From positions 416,753 to 480,752 of the forward strand of contig NW_022985072.1 in assembly GCF_010015585.1 (NCBI RefSeq): DNA of 64,000 nucleotides. The letters run 5' to 3'. Source of the DNA: Eremomyces bilateralis CBS 781.70 (Eukaryota > Ascomycota > Dothideomycetes > Eremomycetales > Eremomycetaceae). Below are positions 12,091-25,728 of the stretch, piece by piece (within the stretch, counting starts at the first letter, position 1; every line of letters begins with the position of its first letter). The notes beneath the pieces were generated by a model that was given only the letters and a program-made list of their open reading frames with translations, made no database searches and was not told the origin of the DNA. The position numbers and the translations under genes were made by a program.

Positions 12091-12873
12091 GATCGTTTCA
12101 CCGGAATGCCGAGTAGTAATTATATGGTTGATGAGTATCGAGCGCGTTCTACCTGATTAAGCGCGGGTGGGGTCAAGACTCTACAACTGAATTCTGGCAT
12201 CGGTTATCGCTCCATAATGGTCATATCATCATCTTTTCCCGACCATGTCCAGGCTCTTGTAAACTTTAGTAATATTCTAGATCTCTAGGTGTGTTTGTTG
12301 AAATACGATAAAACGACGTTGTGATCACTAAACCCCCCAGCCTTAAACCCGGCATCTCTACCCCTGCAAGGCTTGACGCCATCTTCAACTCGGAGAATTC
12401 AATCTCAACTTCACCTCACCTTATCTTCCTTCTACCAACTTGTTTCTGAATGATCTTCCGGAAACAATGCTACGCTAGAGAATGCGAAGGCCTTCGAGTA
12501 GCAAACAGTGCTTCCGAGACGTTGGAATGTGCCAGTCATCCACCAAAGTGAAACATCAGAACGATTAGGGATGAGGCCTAAACCCGCTCAACGGAATGCG
12601 GGAAGAATCCGCTGAGCAAGGTTTAGTATCATTTTCACATGCGAGAGTCTTGGGGAGTCGAGACTGAGGTCCATAAATATATTCTTGGTGGGATTGGGTC
12701 CTTATCTATTCCGTGATCTGTCGGGTCGTTTCTTTTATTCTTAGAGTCTTCTTTATACGACTGTCAAGCCATGGTTTAAGAGTCAGTTCCTACTTCATGA
12801 TCTTAAGCAAGTCTCAATTGCCCTGCAGAGGCCTCAACTCCTTTACGATCCAACTCTAGATATCCAACTCACG
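12091..12873. promoter_or_regulatory. divergent intergenic region
   Basis: About 0.8 kb lies between the PLD-like gene (minus) and the gene starting at 12874 (plus), so it should contain both promoters. No ORF of note and no motif I can assign with confidence. Confidence 0.4.
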
Positions 12874-14063
12874 ATGCCCCACCTACAGCGACATCCCCTC
12901 GCGACCACGCCATCTCCCTACCCATCGGCTCATCCCGCCAAACCCAGCGACATCTCCAATCAAACTTCCATCCTCTCCCTCGTCCTCCCTACGATCCTCT
13001 CCTCTCGCCTCAGGAAGCTCCCCTACCTTAATTCCAGACCTTCCAGTCCCATGGCCGGCCACAGCGCGAGCCTTTCCACGGAAGACCTGTCCAGATTCGC
13101 TACCCCGCCACCGATATATACAAGCAGGCCAGGCAGTCAGGACTTCTTCAGCTCTATATCCGGAGATGAAAGTGACGGCGAGACAGATGCCGCATTTCGT
13201 ATTCCACCGAGGCGGTCATTGCTCTTAGTAGCCACCCCCACCGCAGAGGCGTCGACGGCCGTGAGGTACGAAGAGAGTAGCGGGATCAATTGGAAGTACG
13301 CCAGCCAAGGTAAATCACTATATCAATCCCCACCCTTACTATCGTACAACAATAATTTACCTCTACCTTCTTAGGTCTGCTCTTCCTCAAATCAGCGTCC
13401 ACAACCGCGAGCGCACCCGCTTCAACTCCCTCCGATCGCCCGCTCATCCGCCAACTATACCTCCACTCCCTCAGCTACTTACTGCGTGGGTTACCCGCGG
13501 ACATGTCCCCCGCCGAGATGTCGGCCGTACGGAATAGCCTGCCGCCGTCCATGGCCCTCGTTCCTGGTCCGTCTCAGGATATCGTGGAATGCGGGCACTC
13601 ATGTACTACGATAACAACTTGTTCAACTGCGAGGTGCTCTGGACCAAACACAACGCTACAACCCCGCCACGAGCCTTCCATGCTCCACCGATCCATCGCA
13701 TCCGCCACCACCCAGCTCCTCCTCCTAGTCTCTTTCCTATTACCCTATGTGAAATTCCTCCTTGCGTGGCTATACCGGGTTGAGAGAGCCCATCGGATCT
13801 CGGAGCGGGTGGTTACGGGGGGTCTTGGTGCGGTGGAGGGAGGGATGTTGATAGGGAAGCGGGTGGCGGGGATCAATGAGGGGAGAGTGGGGGAGGCGGT
13901 GAGGGGTTTGGTGGTTTGGTGGGCGGTGGGAGTTACTGGGGGGGTGGAGGAGGGGGTGAGGGAGGGGATAAGGCGGTGGGAGAATGTTGATGGGGGTGTC
14001 GAAACCGCTGAAGGACGGTCGTCTAGTGTGAAGAATGGATTGGATGGGAAGCGGATAGGGTGA
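12874..14063 (+). CDS. uncharacterised fungal protein with hydrophobic segment
   Basis: Model: join(12874..13309,13375..14063), 374 aa. The 65-bp intron is GT-AG and joins KYASQ to GLLFLKSA. The first about 130 residues are Ser/Pro-rich. Then come a conserved-looking block (WKYASQGLLFL; RQLYLHSLSYLLRGLPADMS) and a hydrophobic stretch at about 257-280 (QLLLLVSFLLPYVKFLLAWL) that could be one or two membrane segments. A Gly/Val-rich tail contains VVWWAVGVTGGVEEGV. It resembles a conserved but unnamed Pezizomycotina protein, from general memory only. I first considered peroxin Pex16 and dropped it because Pex16's N-terminal domain is not present. An additional upstream exon cannot be excluded. 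Confidence 0.7.
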
Positions 14064-14240
14064 CGCGCGTTAATAGATTTTACGACATTTAGATGATATA
14101 TGAACGCTTGATAGATCGAATATCACGCTGGCTTTTGGATTTGATATCAATTCCTATCGTACTCGTACAGATCCGCCATTCAAGCTTGCCCTCCTAGAGC
14201 GCCAATCCCTTATTCCCTTTCATAGGCATCTTTCAAGAAC

Positions 14241-17200
14241 CTAATACCGCCCATAATTCCGTCCCCCACCACGTTCGCCTCCACCTCCACCACCACTATA
14301 CCCACCACGCCCACCACGCCCACCACCATCCTGACGCGGCCGATATTGGTCGTCCCTCCGCTCATCTCTCCTATCATTCCGTCCTCCATAACCACCGCCG
14401 CCACCGCCACCTCCACGTCCGCCTCCACCGCCTTGATACCCATTCTGACCATGCCCTCCGTACCCTCCTCCATACCCGCCCCCACCAGACGGCGGCTGCT
14501 GCATCGGAGGCGGTACCCACCCCTGCTGCGCCGCAACATGCGGCGGCGGAACACCGCCGACGAACCTCGGATCCATATGTGCCGCGAACGGATTATTCGG
14601 ATTGAACGGTGGCGGCGGTGCGCCTCGTCCACCTCCACTATAGCCACCCTGCTGGCCGTAGCCGGCTTGTTGGCCATATCCGCCCTGCTGCCCATAGCCT
14701 TGCGGCGGCGGCGCGGCGTATCGATCCCTGTCGCGCTCGCGCTCATACCGGTTGTAGTTGTTATTCCCGTCCATGCCGTACTGCCGATCGCGGCCGTAGC
14801 TGGGAATGTAGGTGTCGTCCTGGGGACCGCGGTTGCGGTCGGGGCCGGCGTAGCTCATGCGGCCGCCACGGTTGTTGTCGCGGAAGGGGGCACCGCCAAA
14901 GCCGCGGCCGGTCTTACCAGCGCGGGAGCGTGTCTGAGCGATGTCGGCGTGATCGAGGGCGGGTGGGGGGAAGACGACACCGCGGAGGAGCATGGATTTG
15001 TGGAGGTGATCGGAGTGGGGCATTTCATAGTGGACGCTATGAGGTGTGTTAGCAGGGTGTAAAAGGTGCGAATGGGGTAGGGGCGAATTCTTACCTCATT
15101 GAGTGGTCACTCTCGAGATCAGGCATGCCACCAGTTGGAAGCGGGAACTTTAACTCGCTATCTGGGAGATAGTCATCGCTCCTTTCTACCTTGCCGAGAA
15201 GCCCTTCGCTAATCTTCGGATCGAGTTGATGTTCTTCGGTTCCTTTCTTGCCATACAAATGCGTTGTCGTCTCTTCATATAGGGGATGCTTGCCCGAGAA
15301 CATTAGAACCTCTTTCCCGAACGCATTTCGCCGATGCTCGTCATCAGTGAGTAATGGGTACTTTGTATTCATCGCGGCAAGTAGCCGTTCTGCGTCAATG
15401 AATGGGAGGAGCGCAACGCCTTGCCATGCCCACTTCTTCCCGTTCAGGTCGATGGGGAAGTCCACCGGGTAGAAGTCGAGGATGTCGCTGTCTTCGTTCG
15501 TCATCAGCTCGCGGAAGACTTCCGGGATGGCGTGGTTAGAGGCCGCCGGAAGCACGCCCATGAGCTGCTCGTAGGGTCGGAATGGCGTGCCCTTTTCGAA
15601 CTTGATTTCCAACTTGCCGAGATCGACGAAGTCGGCTGCAAATGGGGCGTAATGATAGGGGTAATACCAAGTCCATGAAGCACATCCTTGGAAATAGTAT
15701 CGGAGGACCCAGCATAAGCCTTCAACGTAAGCGTTGGCAACTTTGTGACGGAATTCGATGTCTTTCGGGTCGACTTTGAATTTCTGTTCGTAGTAGCGGT
15801 CTGCGTAGCCAGTTTCCCATAATCGGACATTGTCTGCGTTCGGGTCTACCTCTTCTGCTTCAGTCTGATCTTGGGACTCGGATGGCGTGCTTCCGTTTCC
15901 TTCAACCAGTTCTGCCTTTCGCTTCCCTAAGGCAGATCCAGGAGCGGTGGAGTCTGGTGTTGGGGGAGCAGACTCCTCCTTGGCTTGGTCGTCTGCACCG
16001 TTGGATAATGGGAGCTCGGGAGTAGAGACGGACTTGCGAAGTAACTTCTCCCTCAGCACGGCAGCAGCACTTTTGTTGGCGACATTTGCTTGCTGAATTG
16101 TCGGACCCCTGCTAACAAAGTCGTCGTGGGTCATCGTCAAGGCGGCTCGACGTTCACCGTAATCAGCTGGACTGAAAGTGTTGAGTTGGTCGATGGTCGG
16201 AACACCTGGCTTGCCACGTCCACGGCCACGACCGGCAGGTGAACCGTTGCCCTCATTGTCCATTCGAGGTCGCTTACGAGCTTCTCGTTCTTCATTCCGT
16301 CGCTTTTCCCCAGCAGCACGGCGGTCTTCGTTCTCTTTCCTTCGTCGGAAGATTGCGTCTTCTTGTTTCGCGAGACCTTGGAGGATGAGCTGAGCTCGCT
16401 CCATATCCACGATGCCGTCCTTGGTGACATAACCTCCCATGGCCGGGATGTTGTCGCGCCAAATGGCAATCAGCGTGTCGATGCCTTGCTCACGAATATC
16501 CAAACTCGGTAAATGGGGCAGGAAATCGTTGCCAACGAAGAAGCACATGAAGACCCAATCGTCAAGTGCTCGTTCCAAATCAAATTTGAAACTCTGATGA
16601 GGTACTTCGAGTTCCACCTTCAAGTATTCCCGCAGTATAGAAACGTGAAGCCAAATAAACGGTTTTCTAACCACCCCGCTTTGCTTCTCGTCGAACTCGC
16701 CGTCCTTTTTCTTGACCTCTCCTCGGCATTCTGCAGCCATGTGACCGGTCTGGCCACAGATTTTGCATGTCCTCGCCTTCTTTTCCTGGAAGAAGACATC
16801 CTCACGCAACACGCGGAAATGCGGCTCATGGGTGGCTAGCCCAAGCATGATGAGATCAGCATCCAATCCGTAGATGACATGGCGGGTATTCGGATCGTGG
16901 TCTTGCTGCCGTCGTTGGGATCGGATGAACTCCATGATTTTGTGCTCTCCTTCCCCAGGAACAGTCGCGTCAGAAATAATAATTTTCAGCTTCGCCCATG
17001 CCGGGTCGGTGTTCAGTTTGTAAGCAATCCAATATCGCAGGCTGGCTGCGAGGATATCCATGAAAGGAGTGCCGGGGGTGATGGCATTACTATCCCAAGT
17101 CTTCTTGTGGATTGACGCCAGAACATCCGGCGGTACCTCGCCTCCATGTTGTTGTTTGAGCAAACTAAGGAATTCCAATTTCTCCTCATCTTTCTCCTGG

Positions 17201-17739
17201 GCTTCCTGGGCAGAGCGGAAACGCCTTGATCGTTGCTGGTTCATCTTCGCACGGGGGGCGACGCCATCTAGACTATGTTAGCAGAAGTTCGTGAATCGCG
17301 TAGAACCTAGAAGAGAAAAGAAAAAGCCGTACCTCCCTTAAAGACGCATCGATGTAGTAATCTAATACTGCACTCGTCCTAAAGGGAGAGGCTTCACTCC
17401 ATAGCAGCATTCCCACGCCGAATCTAACATACCGACTGCGATCATCAACAACTTCCTCGGGCGCACCATGTTCACCACGCGCTCGGTATACTTGAAAATC
17501 TCCATCATCATCTCTTCCTCATCTGCTGGCGCCGGCTTGTCCTCGGGATGTGAACATGGATGGACAATGCCATTCATGTCCAGGTACAGATTGTCGAATT
17601 CCTCGCCATTCGGGTTGACACCTCGAGTGTCGGGGGGGATTTCGACTCCATCGACTTCTCGCGGATGTTCTTCGATGACCGGAGATATGATCTTGGGGTA
17701 CTTTTGCGAGAGCCAGCGAAAAAGGGCTGGAACACCCAT
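14241..17739 (-). CDS. RAT1: 5'-3' exoribonuclease 2 (Rat1/Xrn2)
   Basis: Model: complement(join(14241..15036,15095..17267,17433..17739)), 1091 aa; introns of 58 and 165 bp keep frame. The start [15 protein letters not shown] is the canonical family N-terminus. The XRN catalytic region carries acidic motifs ([31 protein letters not shown]) that bind the catalytic metals. A CCHC zinc knuckle ([14 protein letters not shown]) sits in the N-terminal domain. The C-terminal 240 residues are low-complexity, with GYGQQ/GGY repeats and RGG-type glycine-rich runs. Rat1 is the nuclear exonuclease that degrades 5'-monophosphate RNA, trims rRNA and snoRNA precursors, and drives torpedo termination with Rai1. 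The gene is divergent from USO1 across 670 bp. Confidence 0.95.
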
Positions 17740-18409
17740 GGTCGCGGTTGAATGCGCTGCTCAGAGGTTGCGCTTCGAGTGAAGTCAGGGAAGGCTACTT
17801 CGATGGTACCATGCGTCGCAAACGGTATCGTCGTATGGTATACGTGAACTGGCTGGCGCGATATCAAAATGCGTAACACGCGTCTGAAACAGGGTGTGAT
17901 AGTGTTCCAAGCGGTGGTTCGTTGTGAATGGTTCGAGATGGATGGAAACCTGCGCGAAAGTTGAGGCTTGACGTCTTGAAGGCGACGAGCGGAAATCTCT
18001 TAGGCATCAGTCGCCTTGTTGCCTAACAGTTGATACGATTCTGATTCGGGTAGGCGGTAAACGCCATATGTGCAGAATAATGCCTTGCTGCCTTACCGAT
18101 ATTTCAGGTCGACTGGAACCACCACATGTGCAAAATCAAGGGTTCCTTAAGAAAGTCCACAAGACATCGTGAGATATTGGAGCATTGGACCATTCGAAAT
18201 TTGGCCGCATTGGACTTTCAATCCTTCATCTTACTCAGAATTGGCCTTCTGTGAATGACTGCCAAGGAGCATACGAGTTTGTTCCCAACTTTGACAACGC
18301 AACAGCGAACCAGCCACATCTCCCTGAACTGCAACGTAGCTTCGACCTCCATGCCTCGATCACGAACACTGCCTTTCTTATAGTAGAGAGCTTGTGAGAA
18401 GGCGACGCG
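17740..18409. promoter_or_regulatory. divergent promoter region RAT1 / USO1
   Basis: 670 bp separate the RAT1 start (17739, minus) from the USO1 start (18410, plus). No other ORF is supported, so both promoters should lie here. I see no motif clear enough to name. Confidence 0.5.
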
Positions 18410-21400
18410 ATGTTACGGGTGCTAGAATCCCAGGCTCCGCCGAAACAAACGGCAACTGATACCATCAACACGCTTAGCGGTCGCTTACTCTCCGCCACTT
18501 TGTTAGAGGACCGCCGAGCAGCTATCCTGGGCCTCCGAAGCTTTGCCAAAGAGTATCCTGCGTCTGTAGCATCTGGAGCATTACGGGGCTTGATTAGCAG
18601 CCTGACGAAAGATGCCGAAGATGTTGATACCCTAAAGATTGTTCTGGAGACATTGCTCATGCTCTTCAGACCCAATCATGACTCTGTACGCATTTCCCCT
18701 GGAACATTTCCATGAAGATACTTACAAGTACCTTCAATAGCCAGAAGCCTCGGATGACATAACCCTCTGGCTCGCTGATGAGTTTACTCAAGTATGATCA
18801 AACCTCCGTGCCCGTCTCGCTGGTACTGAGCTTATATTAGCGGCAAGATAACATCACCCTCCTCCTCGACTTCCTTGAAACCAGCGACTTCTATTCACGA
18901 CTATACTCGATACAATTAATATCGGCAATACAAGAAGCAAGACTGGAAAGAACGCAAGAATGCATTTTGTCGGCTCCATTAGGGACCACCCGGCTGGCAT
19001 CCATGTTGAAAGACCCCCGAGATGCTGTCAGAAACGGTAAGTCCTGGACGGTATTGTAGCAGTTTCTTGCATCACCGACTAATCAACCCACAACTACAGC
19101 CAGCATTCTATTACTCACCGACCTTACCACATCCTCAAACGAGCTCCAGAAGCTTGTCGCTTTTGAAGGGGCGTTTGAGCAACTATTCGCCCTCATTGAC
19201 GAGGAAGGCGCTCTCAATCACGGCGGGATTGTTGTCCAAGACTGCCTGTCCTTGCTCGCGAACCTTCTACGACACAATTCGTCCAACCAATCACTCTTCC
19301 GCGAAACCGGCTGCATATCGAAGCTCGGTCATCTATTGCCTGAAGGCCCATTGAGAACACAGAAACGTGCTCCGCAGCCGGACGAGGAGGAGGAGGAGGA
19401 TGATGATGCGTTTCCGAATCCACAGCGGGATAAGAATATCTGGGGAATTCTCGCGGTTCTGCGTATGTTCCTTGTCAAGGGAAGCTTAGGCACGCAGCAA
19501 AATCAGAACGCTTTCTTCAAGAACGGATTGCTGCAGCAAGTTCTGAATCTTGCCTTCAAAGAATCAACTCTTCCTCGAATTAGAGCGGAGGTAAGGTTTG
19601 AAGATTGTTATACATAGCGCCGGGACTGACACTGAATAGGCCCTCAGTACGTGCGCCGACATGATCTGGGGTAATGCCCCCCTGCAGGAACATTTCGCGC
19701 AATTGCTTGTCACCCCGTTCATCTCGTTCGACTCATCGCCTGATACTCGAATTGCATCACCGGCCGACAGTCTCAGAGCCCCTAATGGTACGTCCAGGAC
19801 GCAGACTCCGAACGGCCAGCCAAGAAAGACAAGTCCGCAACCGATCCAGCAAGTCTACGTCATTGAAGCACTCCTTGATCTCACTCTCCGTGTCTCCACG
19901 ACGACTCTATTCGACGTCCGATTTGCCGCGGCGGAATGCATCAAAGCATACTTCTCTCAGCATACGCAAATCAAAATGCACTTTCTCAACCGTGCAATCG
20001 ATGGCTACAGTAGCGGCGAGGACGAGACCGCAAACGTGGTCTCAATCCTCATGCAGAGAGAAAGCCTGGGCTCTTCGGGGACCGTACGGACGCACATAGA
20101 TCCTTATCGGCAGTGGTTTGCCGCGGTGCTTCTCTTTCACCTCATCCAAGACGACCCAGACGCAAAAGCGCTGTTACAGAGTGTGAAGTATGGCAATAGC
20201 GAAGAGGGCGAGGAAGAAGTCACGTTCATCCAAGAAATTTCGGGACAGCTGATATACGACGTGCAGCAAAATGCTGGTGCGGGAGCTTCACGGGAAATCA
20301 TGGGCTACCTCATGCTGCTTTGCGGCTTGCTTTTCGAGGATGGTGTCGGCGTGAACGACTTCTTGAGCGAGGGCAGCACTCTCCAGATACTCATGGCCTA
20401 CACTTCACGGGCGCTGGGCGGTACCGCGACTGGCGGTTTTGATGAGCACACACTCTTACGTGGAATGTGTGCTGTATTACTAGGCATCGTGTATGAGTTC
20501 TCCACCAAAGACTCTCCGTTGCCTAGAAGAAAGCTTCAGTCGGTGTTACTGTCAGGCCTTGGGCGGGAGAAATTTCTGGATGCTCTCAACCAGCTGCGCC
20601 AGCATCCGCTGCTCAGAGATTTCGAAGTGTTGCCTCAAAGTTTGGGTTCGGTCCCTCCAAATTCAGGTACCCAACCTGAAGTATTTTTCGACAGCGCTTT
20701 CGTCGAGTTTTTGAAGGATACTTTTATCCGAATCACCAAGGCGATTGACCGTGATCCTGGCATGGAAGTCCAAGTCACGCATATCGAAGGCGTTGATCGC
20801 GATATCCTCGACTCTCTCAGGTCCCAACTCGAAGACAAAGCAGACGCTCTCCAGAAGTCGGAAGATCGCGTGCTGGATCTCGAACGAAAGCTCGACCAAG
20901 AAATTGCCGGGCGAAGAAAAGAAAGCGAGACCGCATCCACCGAAGTCACCCGAGTCAAGAACATCAACGAAGCCCTCCAAACAAACCATGAATCCGAACT
21001 CGACCACCTCACCACCGACTACGAACAGCGTATCTCCACTCTGGAATCCCAACTCGCCGCCCAAAAGCACGATCTCGAAAACCAGATGCTCCACCTCCAG
21101 AAGAACGCCTCCGATGAGGCCGCTCGCGCCAAAGCCACCACCGACCGCGAACTCGACGCGCTCCGCCGCACGAACGCCGAGCTGGAGCAACGCGCCAAGG
21201 AAGCGGAGTGGAACAGCCAGCAGATCAGCAAAGCCGTGTCCGAGCTCTCCGCTGCCGCGAACAAGACGCGCGATAACCTCACTGCAGCGAGACATAGCCT
21301 GGAGCGGACTGAGCGGACACTGAAAACCCGCGAGACGGAGTTGGCGGAGGTGAAACGGGAGTTCGACGAGCTGAAGGAGACGAGCGCAAAGGATGTAGAT

Positions 21401-21730
21401 GCGATGCAGACGGTACAGGCGGAGTTGGACGATCAGCGGGCCGCGAAGGAGGACGTGGAAGGGAAAGTGAAGACGTTGGAAGCGGAGGTGGAGGAGACGG
21501 AGCAGAAGCGGAAGGAGGCGCAAACGGAGTTGGATGATTTGTTGATGATCTTGGCGGATCTGGAGGAGAAGAGGGCAAGTGACAAGGTATGTGTGAAGAC
21601 CGCCTGCGTGGAGTGCCGTTTTATGGACATGGTCGCTAACCTTGAGTAGAAGCGATTAAAGGAACTTGGTGAGGAGGTCTCAGATGCGGAGGATAATGAG
21701 GACGATGAGGATGAGAACGAAGTCGACTGA
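18410..21730 (+). CDS. USO1: vesicle tethering factor Uso1/p115
   Basis: Model: join(18410..18685,18741..18791,18841..19036,19100..19590,19640..21586,21650..21730), 1013 aa; all five introns (49-63 bp) are GT-AG and keep frame. The N-terminus (MLRVLESQAPPKQTATDTIN) and the armadillo-like head (to about residue 650) match the Uso1/p115 globular head. From about residue 680 a long heptad-rich coiled coil runs to the end, finishing in an acidic tail (EDNEDDEDENEVD). Uso1 is a peripheral Golgi protein that tethers ER-derived vesicles through Rab1/Ypt1 and SNAREs. The coiled coil is somewhat shorter than in yeast Uso1, as is usual for filamentous fungi. Confidence 0.93.
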
Positions 21731-22225
21731 GGAGTCATTGACGCTCTTCTCTCCAAGACGTCTAGCGTTTGCGATCACTGCACAGCAGCATGTCCCATGT
21801 ACGGCTCGGTGGAGGATCTCCTGGAATTAAAACGGATTGCGCCAGCCAGAGTCTCCTCATCATGCACTGAAGGATGGTCCTCAAGGGGTACTAGCAGCTG
21901 AGGGACCTATTTCATCACTTGTAGACGGCCTCAGCGAGGGTATTTAATTGAACCAGTTATACAAGCATCCATTCTGGTTAGATGGCTCATTAGACTGCAA
22001 TATCAAACCGTCCCGTGTTATTTCCTCTCTTCTGAATGAAGGAGTAGGTAATGTGTGAGTCACCAACCAGGGTCGCCCCTCGTCTGAATGACTCAATGCG
22101 GAGCTGCCAAAATTTCCGCACCACCACCCTGCGTACTTCCAACCCACTCATTAGACACTTACAACCTTCATCTCTACCTTGATCCGTTGTCGTGCTATTC
22201 AGGACCGCTTTAGTGTCCATCGAAA
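21731..22225. promoter_or_regulatory. USO1 3' / ILS1 promoter spacer
   Basis: 495 bp between two plus-strand genes. It should hold the USO1 3' UTR and the isoleucyl-tRNA synthetase promoter. No ORF or RNA gene is seen. Confidence 0.45.
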
Positions 22226-25200
22226 ATGTCCATCAACTTTCCTAAGGAAGAGGAGCGCATCCTCGCCTTCTGGCGAGAGATCTCCGCCTTCCAACGACAA
22301 GTCGAGCTCTCCAAAGGCCAGACGCCATACACCTTCTACGATGGCCCACCGTTCGCGACGGGATTGCCGCATTACGGCCATTTGTTGGCGTCGACCATAA
22401 AAGACATCATCCCGCGATACTGGACGATGAAGGGCCACTATGTGGAGCGGAGGTTCGGATGGGACACGCATGGCGTGCCGATCGAGCATGAGATTGATAA
22501 GAAGCTAGGGATCTCGGGACGGGATGCGGTGATGAAGTTTGGGATTGAGAATTACAATGCGGAGTGTAAGGCGATCGTCATGAGGTTGTCGACGGAGTGG
22601 AGGCAGACCATTGATCGTTTGGGTCGTTGGGTCGACTTTGATAATGATTACAAGGTGAGTGACTCGATGGAGGTTGCATCCGAACCGCAAACTAATTACG
22701 CTCTTTAGACGATGGACAATACTTACATGGAGTCGGAGTGGTGGTGTTTCAAACAATTATGGGACAAGGATGCGGTTTATCGAGGACACCAGGTCATGCC
22801 ATACTCGACCGCTCTCACCACACCCTTGAGCAATTTCGAAGCCTCCCAAAATTACAAAGACACTCAAGATCCCGCGGTCGTGGTTTCTTTCCCGCTACTA
22901 GACGACCCCAACACCAACCTCTTGGCCTGGACGACCACGCCATGGACCCTACCTTCACACACCGGGCTTTGCGCTCACCCGGCCTTTGAATATATCAAGC
23001 TATTAGACGAGGCGTCAGGGAAGCACTACGTTTTACTAGAAGGGTTGCTCAAGACTCTGTACAAGGATCCTAAGAAGGCGAAATTCAAGATTGTGGAGCG
23101 GTTCACGGGGAAAGACATGCTTGGTTGGAAATACGAGCCCCTGTTCGACTACTTCTACGAGGAGTTCAAGGATGTCGGTTTCCAGGTGCTCAACGCCACG
23201 TATGTGACGGCAGACAGCGGTGTTGGCATAGTCCATCAAGCACCAGCATTCGGTGAAGAGGATTACAAGATTGCCATGGATCACGGCGTCATAAACGAGA
23301 AGCGACAAGCGCCAAACCCTGTCAACGACGAGGGTTGTTTTACCGCCGTAGTCAGCGATTTTGCCGGACAGCACGTCAAAGCAGCGGACAAAGCCATCAT
23401 CAAACACCTCAAAGGCAAGGGGCGTATAGTTGTCGAGAGCCAGATCATGCATAGCTATCCGTTCTGCTGGCGGTCAGATACGCCATTGATCTACCGAGCG
23501 GTGCCATCATGGTTCATCAAGGTCAAACCGATCATCCCACAACTAATGAAGAACATTGAGGGGTCGCATTGGGTACCCAGCTTTGTGAAAGAGAGGCGAT
23601 TTGCGAACTGGATCGAGAACGCCAGAGATTGGAACGTCTCGAGAAATCGGTACTGGGGTACTCCTATCCCTCTTTGGGCGAGCAGCGACTTGAAGGAGGT
23701 GATCTGTGTGGGAAGCATCCAGGAGTTGAGGGATCTGAGCGGTTATAAAGGCGACCTCAGCAACCTCCATCGTGAGGTTGTGGACAAAATCACCATACCC
23801 AGCAAGCAGGGCAAAGGCGAGCTACGGAGAGTGGAGGAAATCTTCGACTGTTGGTTCGAGTCAGGAAGCATGCCTTACTCATCAAAACATTATCCCTTCG
23901 AGAACGCGGAGGATTTCAAGGACGGCTTCCCGGGCGATTTCATCGCAGAGGGCCTTGACCAGACCAGAGGATGGTTTTATACTCTTGCAGTGCTGGGAAC
24001 CCACCTTTTCGGGACATTGCCCTTCAAGAACTGCGTCGTCAACGGTATCGTTCTTGCAGAGGATGGCAAGAAGATGTCGAAGCGACTGAAGAACTACCCC
24101 GACCCAACTCTCATGATGGACAAATACGGATCCGACGCACTTCGACTCTATATGATCAACTCTCCAGTTGTCAGAGCGGAGCCACTCCGTTTCAAAGAGT
24201 CAGGAGTCAAGCAGATTGTCGGCACCGTTCTCTTGCCTCTATGGAACAGTTACAATTTCTTCGACCAGCAAGTCTCTCTCCTCAAAAAGATCGAAAACGT
24301 TGACTTCCTCTTCAACCCCGATGCTGAGAAAACCAACACCAACGTCATGGACCGGTGGATCTTGGCCTCTTGTCAGAGTCTCCTCAAGTTCGTCAACGAA
24401 GAAATGGCAGCCTACAGACTGTATACCGTCGTTCCCCGGCTACTCCAGCTCATCGATAACACCACGAACTGGTACATCCGATTCAACCGACGTAGACTAA
24501 AGGGCGAATTTGGCGTCGACGACACCCAGCATGCGCTCAACACCCTCTTCGAAGTCCTCTACACTCTCTGCCGTGGCCTCGCGCCTTTCACGCCTTTCAT
24601 CACCGACAACATCTACGAACGCCTTCTCCCATTCATCCCCGAGAAAATCCGTGCCATCGATCCACGAAGCGTCCATTTCCTCCCGTACCCTCAAGTCCGC
24701 GAAGAGCTTTTCAACCCCGACATCGAGCGACAGGTTTCGCGCATGCAAACCGTCATCGACCTCTGCCGCGTCTGCCGAGAGCGACGGACCATTGGGCTGA
24801 AGATGCCGCTGAAGACGCTCGTGGTGATCCATCGCGACCAGCAATATCTGGATGATCTCAAGAGCTTAGAACAGTACATCTCCACGGAGCTGAACGTCCA
24901 AAACTTGGTGCTAAGCAGCGATGAGGAGAAATATCACGTGCAGTATTCCTGCAACGCTGATTGGCCGACGTTAGGCAAGAAGTTGAAGAAACAGGTCCAG
25001 CTAGTGAAGAAGGCTCTACCGAAGTTGACCAATGCCGATATCCGAGATTACCTGGCAACAGGGAAGATCACAGTCGACGGCATCGAGCTCACCTCCGAAG
25101 ACCTCGTCGTCCGTCGCGGCATCGCCGCCGCCGAAGGCGACACTACCCAAGAATTCCACACCGACAACGATGTCCTGATCATTCTCGACACGCAAGTATA

Positions 25201-25519
25201 CCCCGAGCTCTACGACGAAGCCCTCGCACGGGAGATCATCAACCGGGTCCAAAAGCTGCGGAAGAAGGCCGGGCTAGTTCCCACGGACGACGTCGGCATG
25301 GAATACCGCATGCTCGGTGACCCGGAGAGCACGGGCATCGAGAAGGTGTTCGAGAGCCAGTCAGCGGTGATTGAGAAGGCGTTGCGGCGGCCGATGGATC
25401 GGCATGTGGTGACGGAGGTGGAGGGGGTGATTCCGGAGGGAGTGGCGGAGAAGGTGATTGCGGAGGAGGAGCAGGAGGTGCAGAAGGCGACGTTTTTGTT
25501 GCGGTTGGTGAAGTTGTAG
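22226..25519 (+). CDS. ILS1: cytoplasmic isoleucyl-tRNA synthetase
   Basis: Model: join(22226..22654,22709..25519), 1079 aa, with one 54-bp GT-AG intron. Class I synthetase signatures are present: the HIGH-type motif HYGH at residues 49-52 (in GLPHYGHLLAS) and KMSKR near residue 600. Between them lies the CP1 editing domain (WTTPWTLPSHTGLCAHP), and a tRNA-binding anticodon domain follows (NTTNWYIRFNRRRLKG). No mitochondrial targeting peptide is visible, and length and sequence style match the eukaryotic cytosolic enzyme. It charges tRNA-Ile with isoleucine using ATP and edits misactivated valine. The gene appears intact and complete. Confidence 0.96.
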
Positions 25520-25728
25520 GGAGCTGAATGGACGGGAGGTCATGCTGAGAAGTGGATGTTGTGTTCATTAAAAGTTCCTGGTAAAAGGGAGAACTGGATA
25601 GAGAAATGCAATGACATTGAAGATTAGTCTATCCTTTTGCCCACCAACTCCATTATCCATACGCCGTACTCTCCATAGATCCTCATCCCCACGGCTTTTT
25701 CTGATGTACCACGGCCAGATCCTTCCAT

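Noticed and set aside
12874-14063. Peroxin Pex16
   Set aside because: The hydrophobic C-terminal block suggested it at first, but Pex16's N-terminal domain and its C-terminal motifs are not present.
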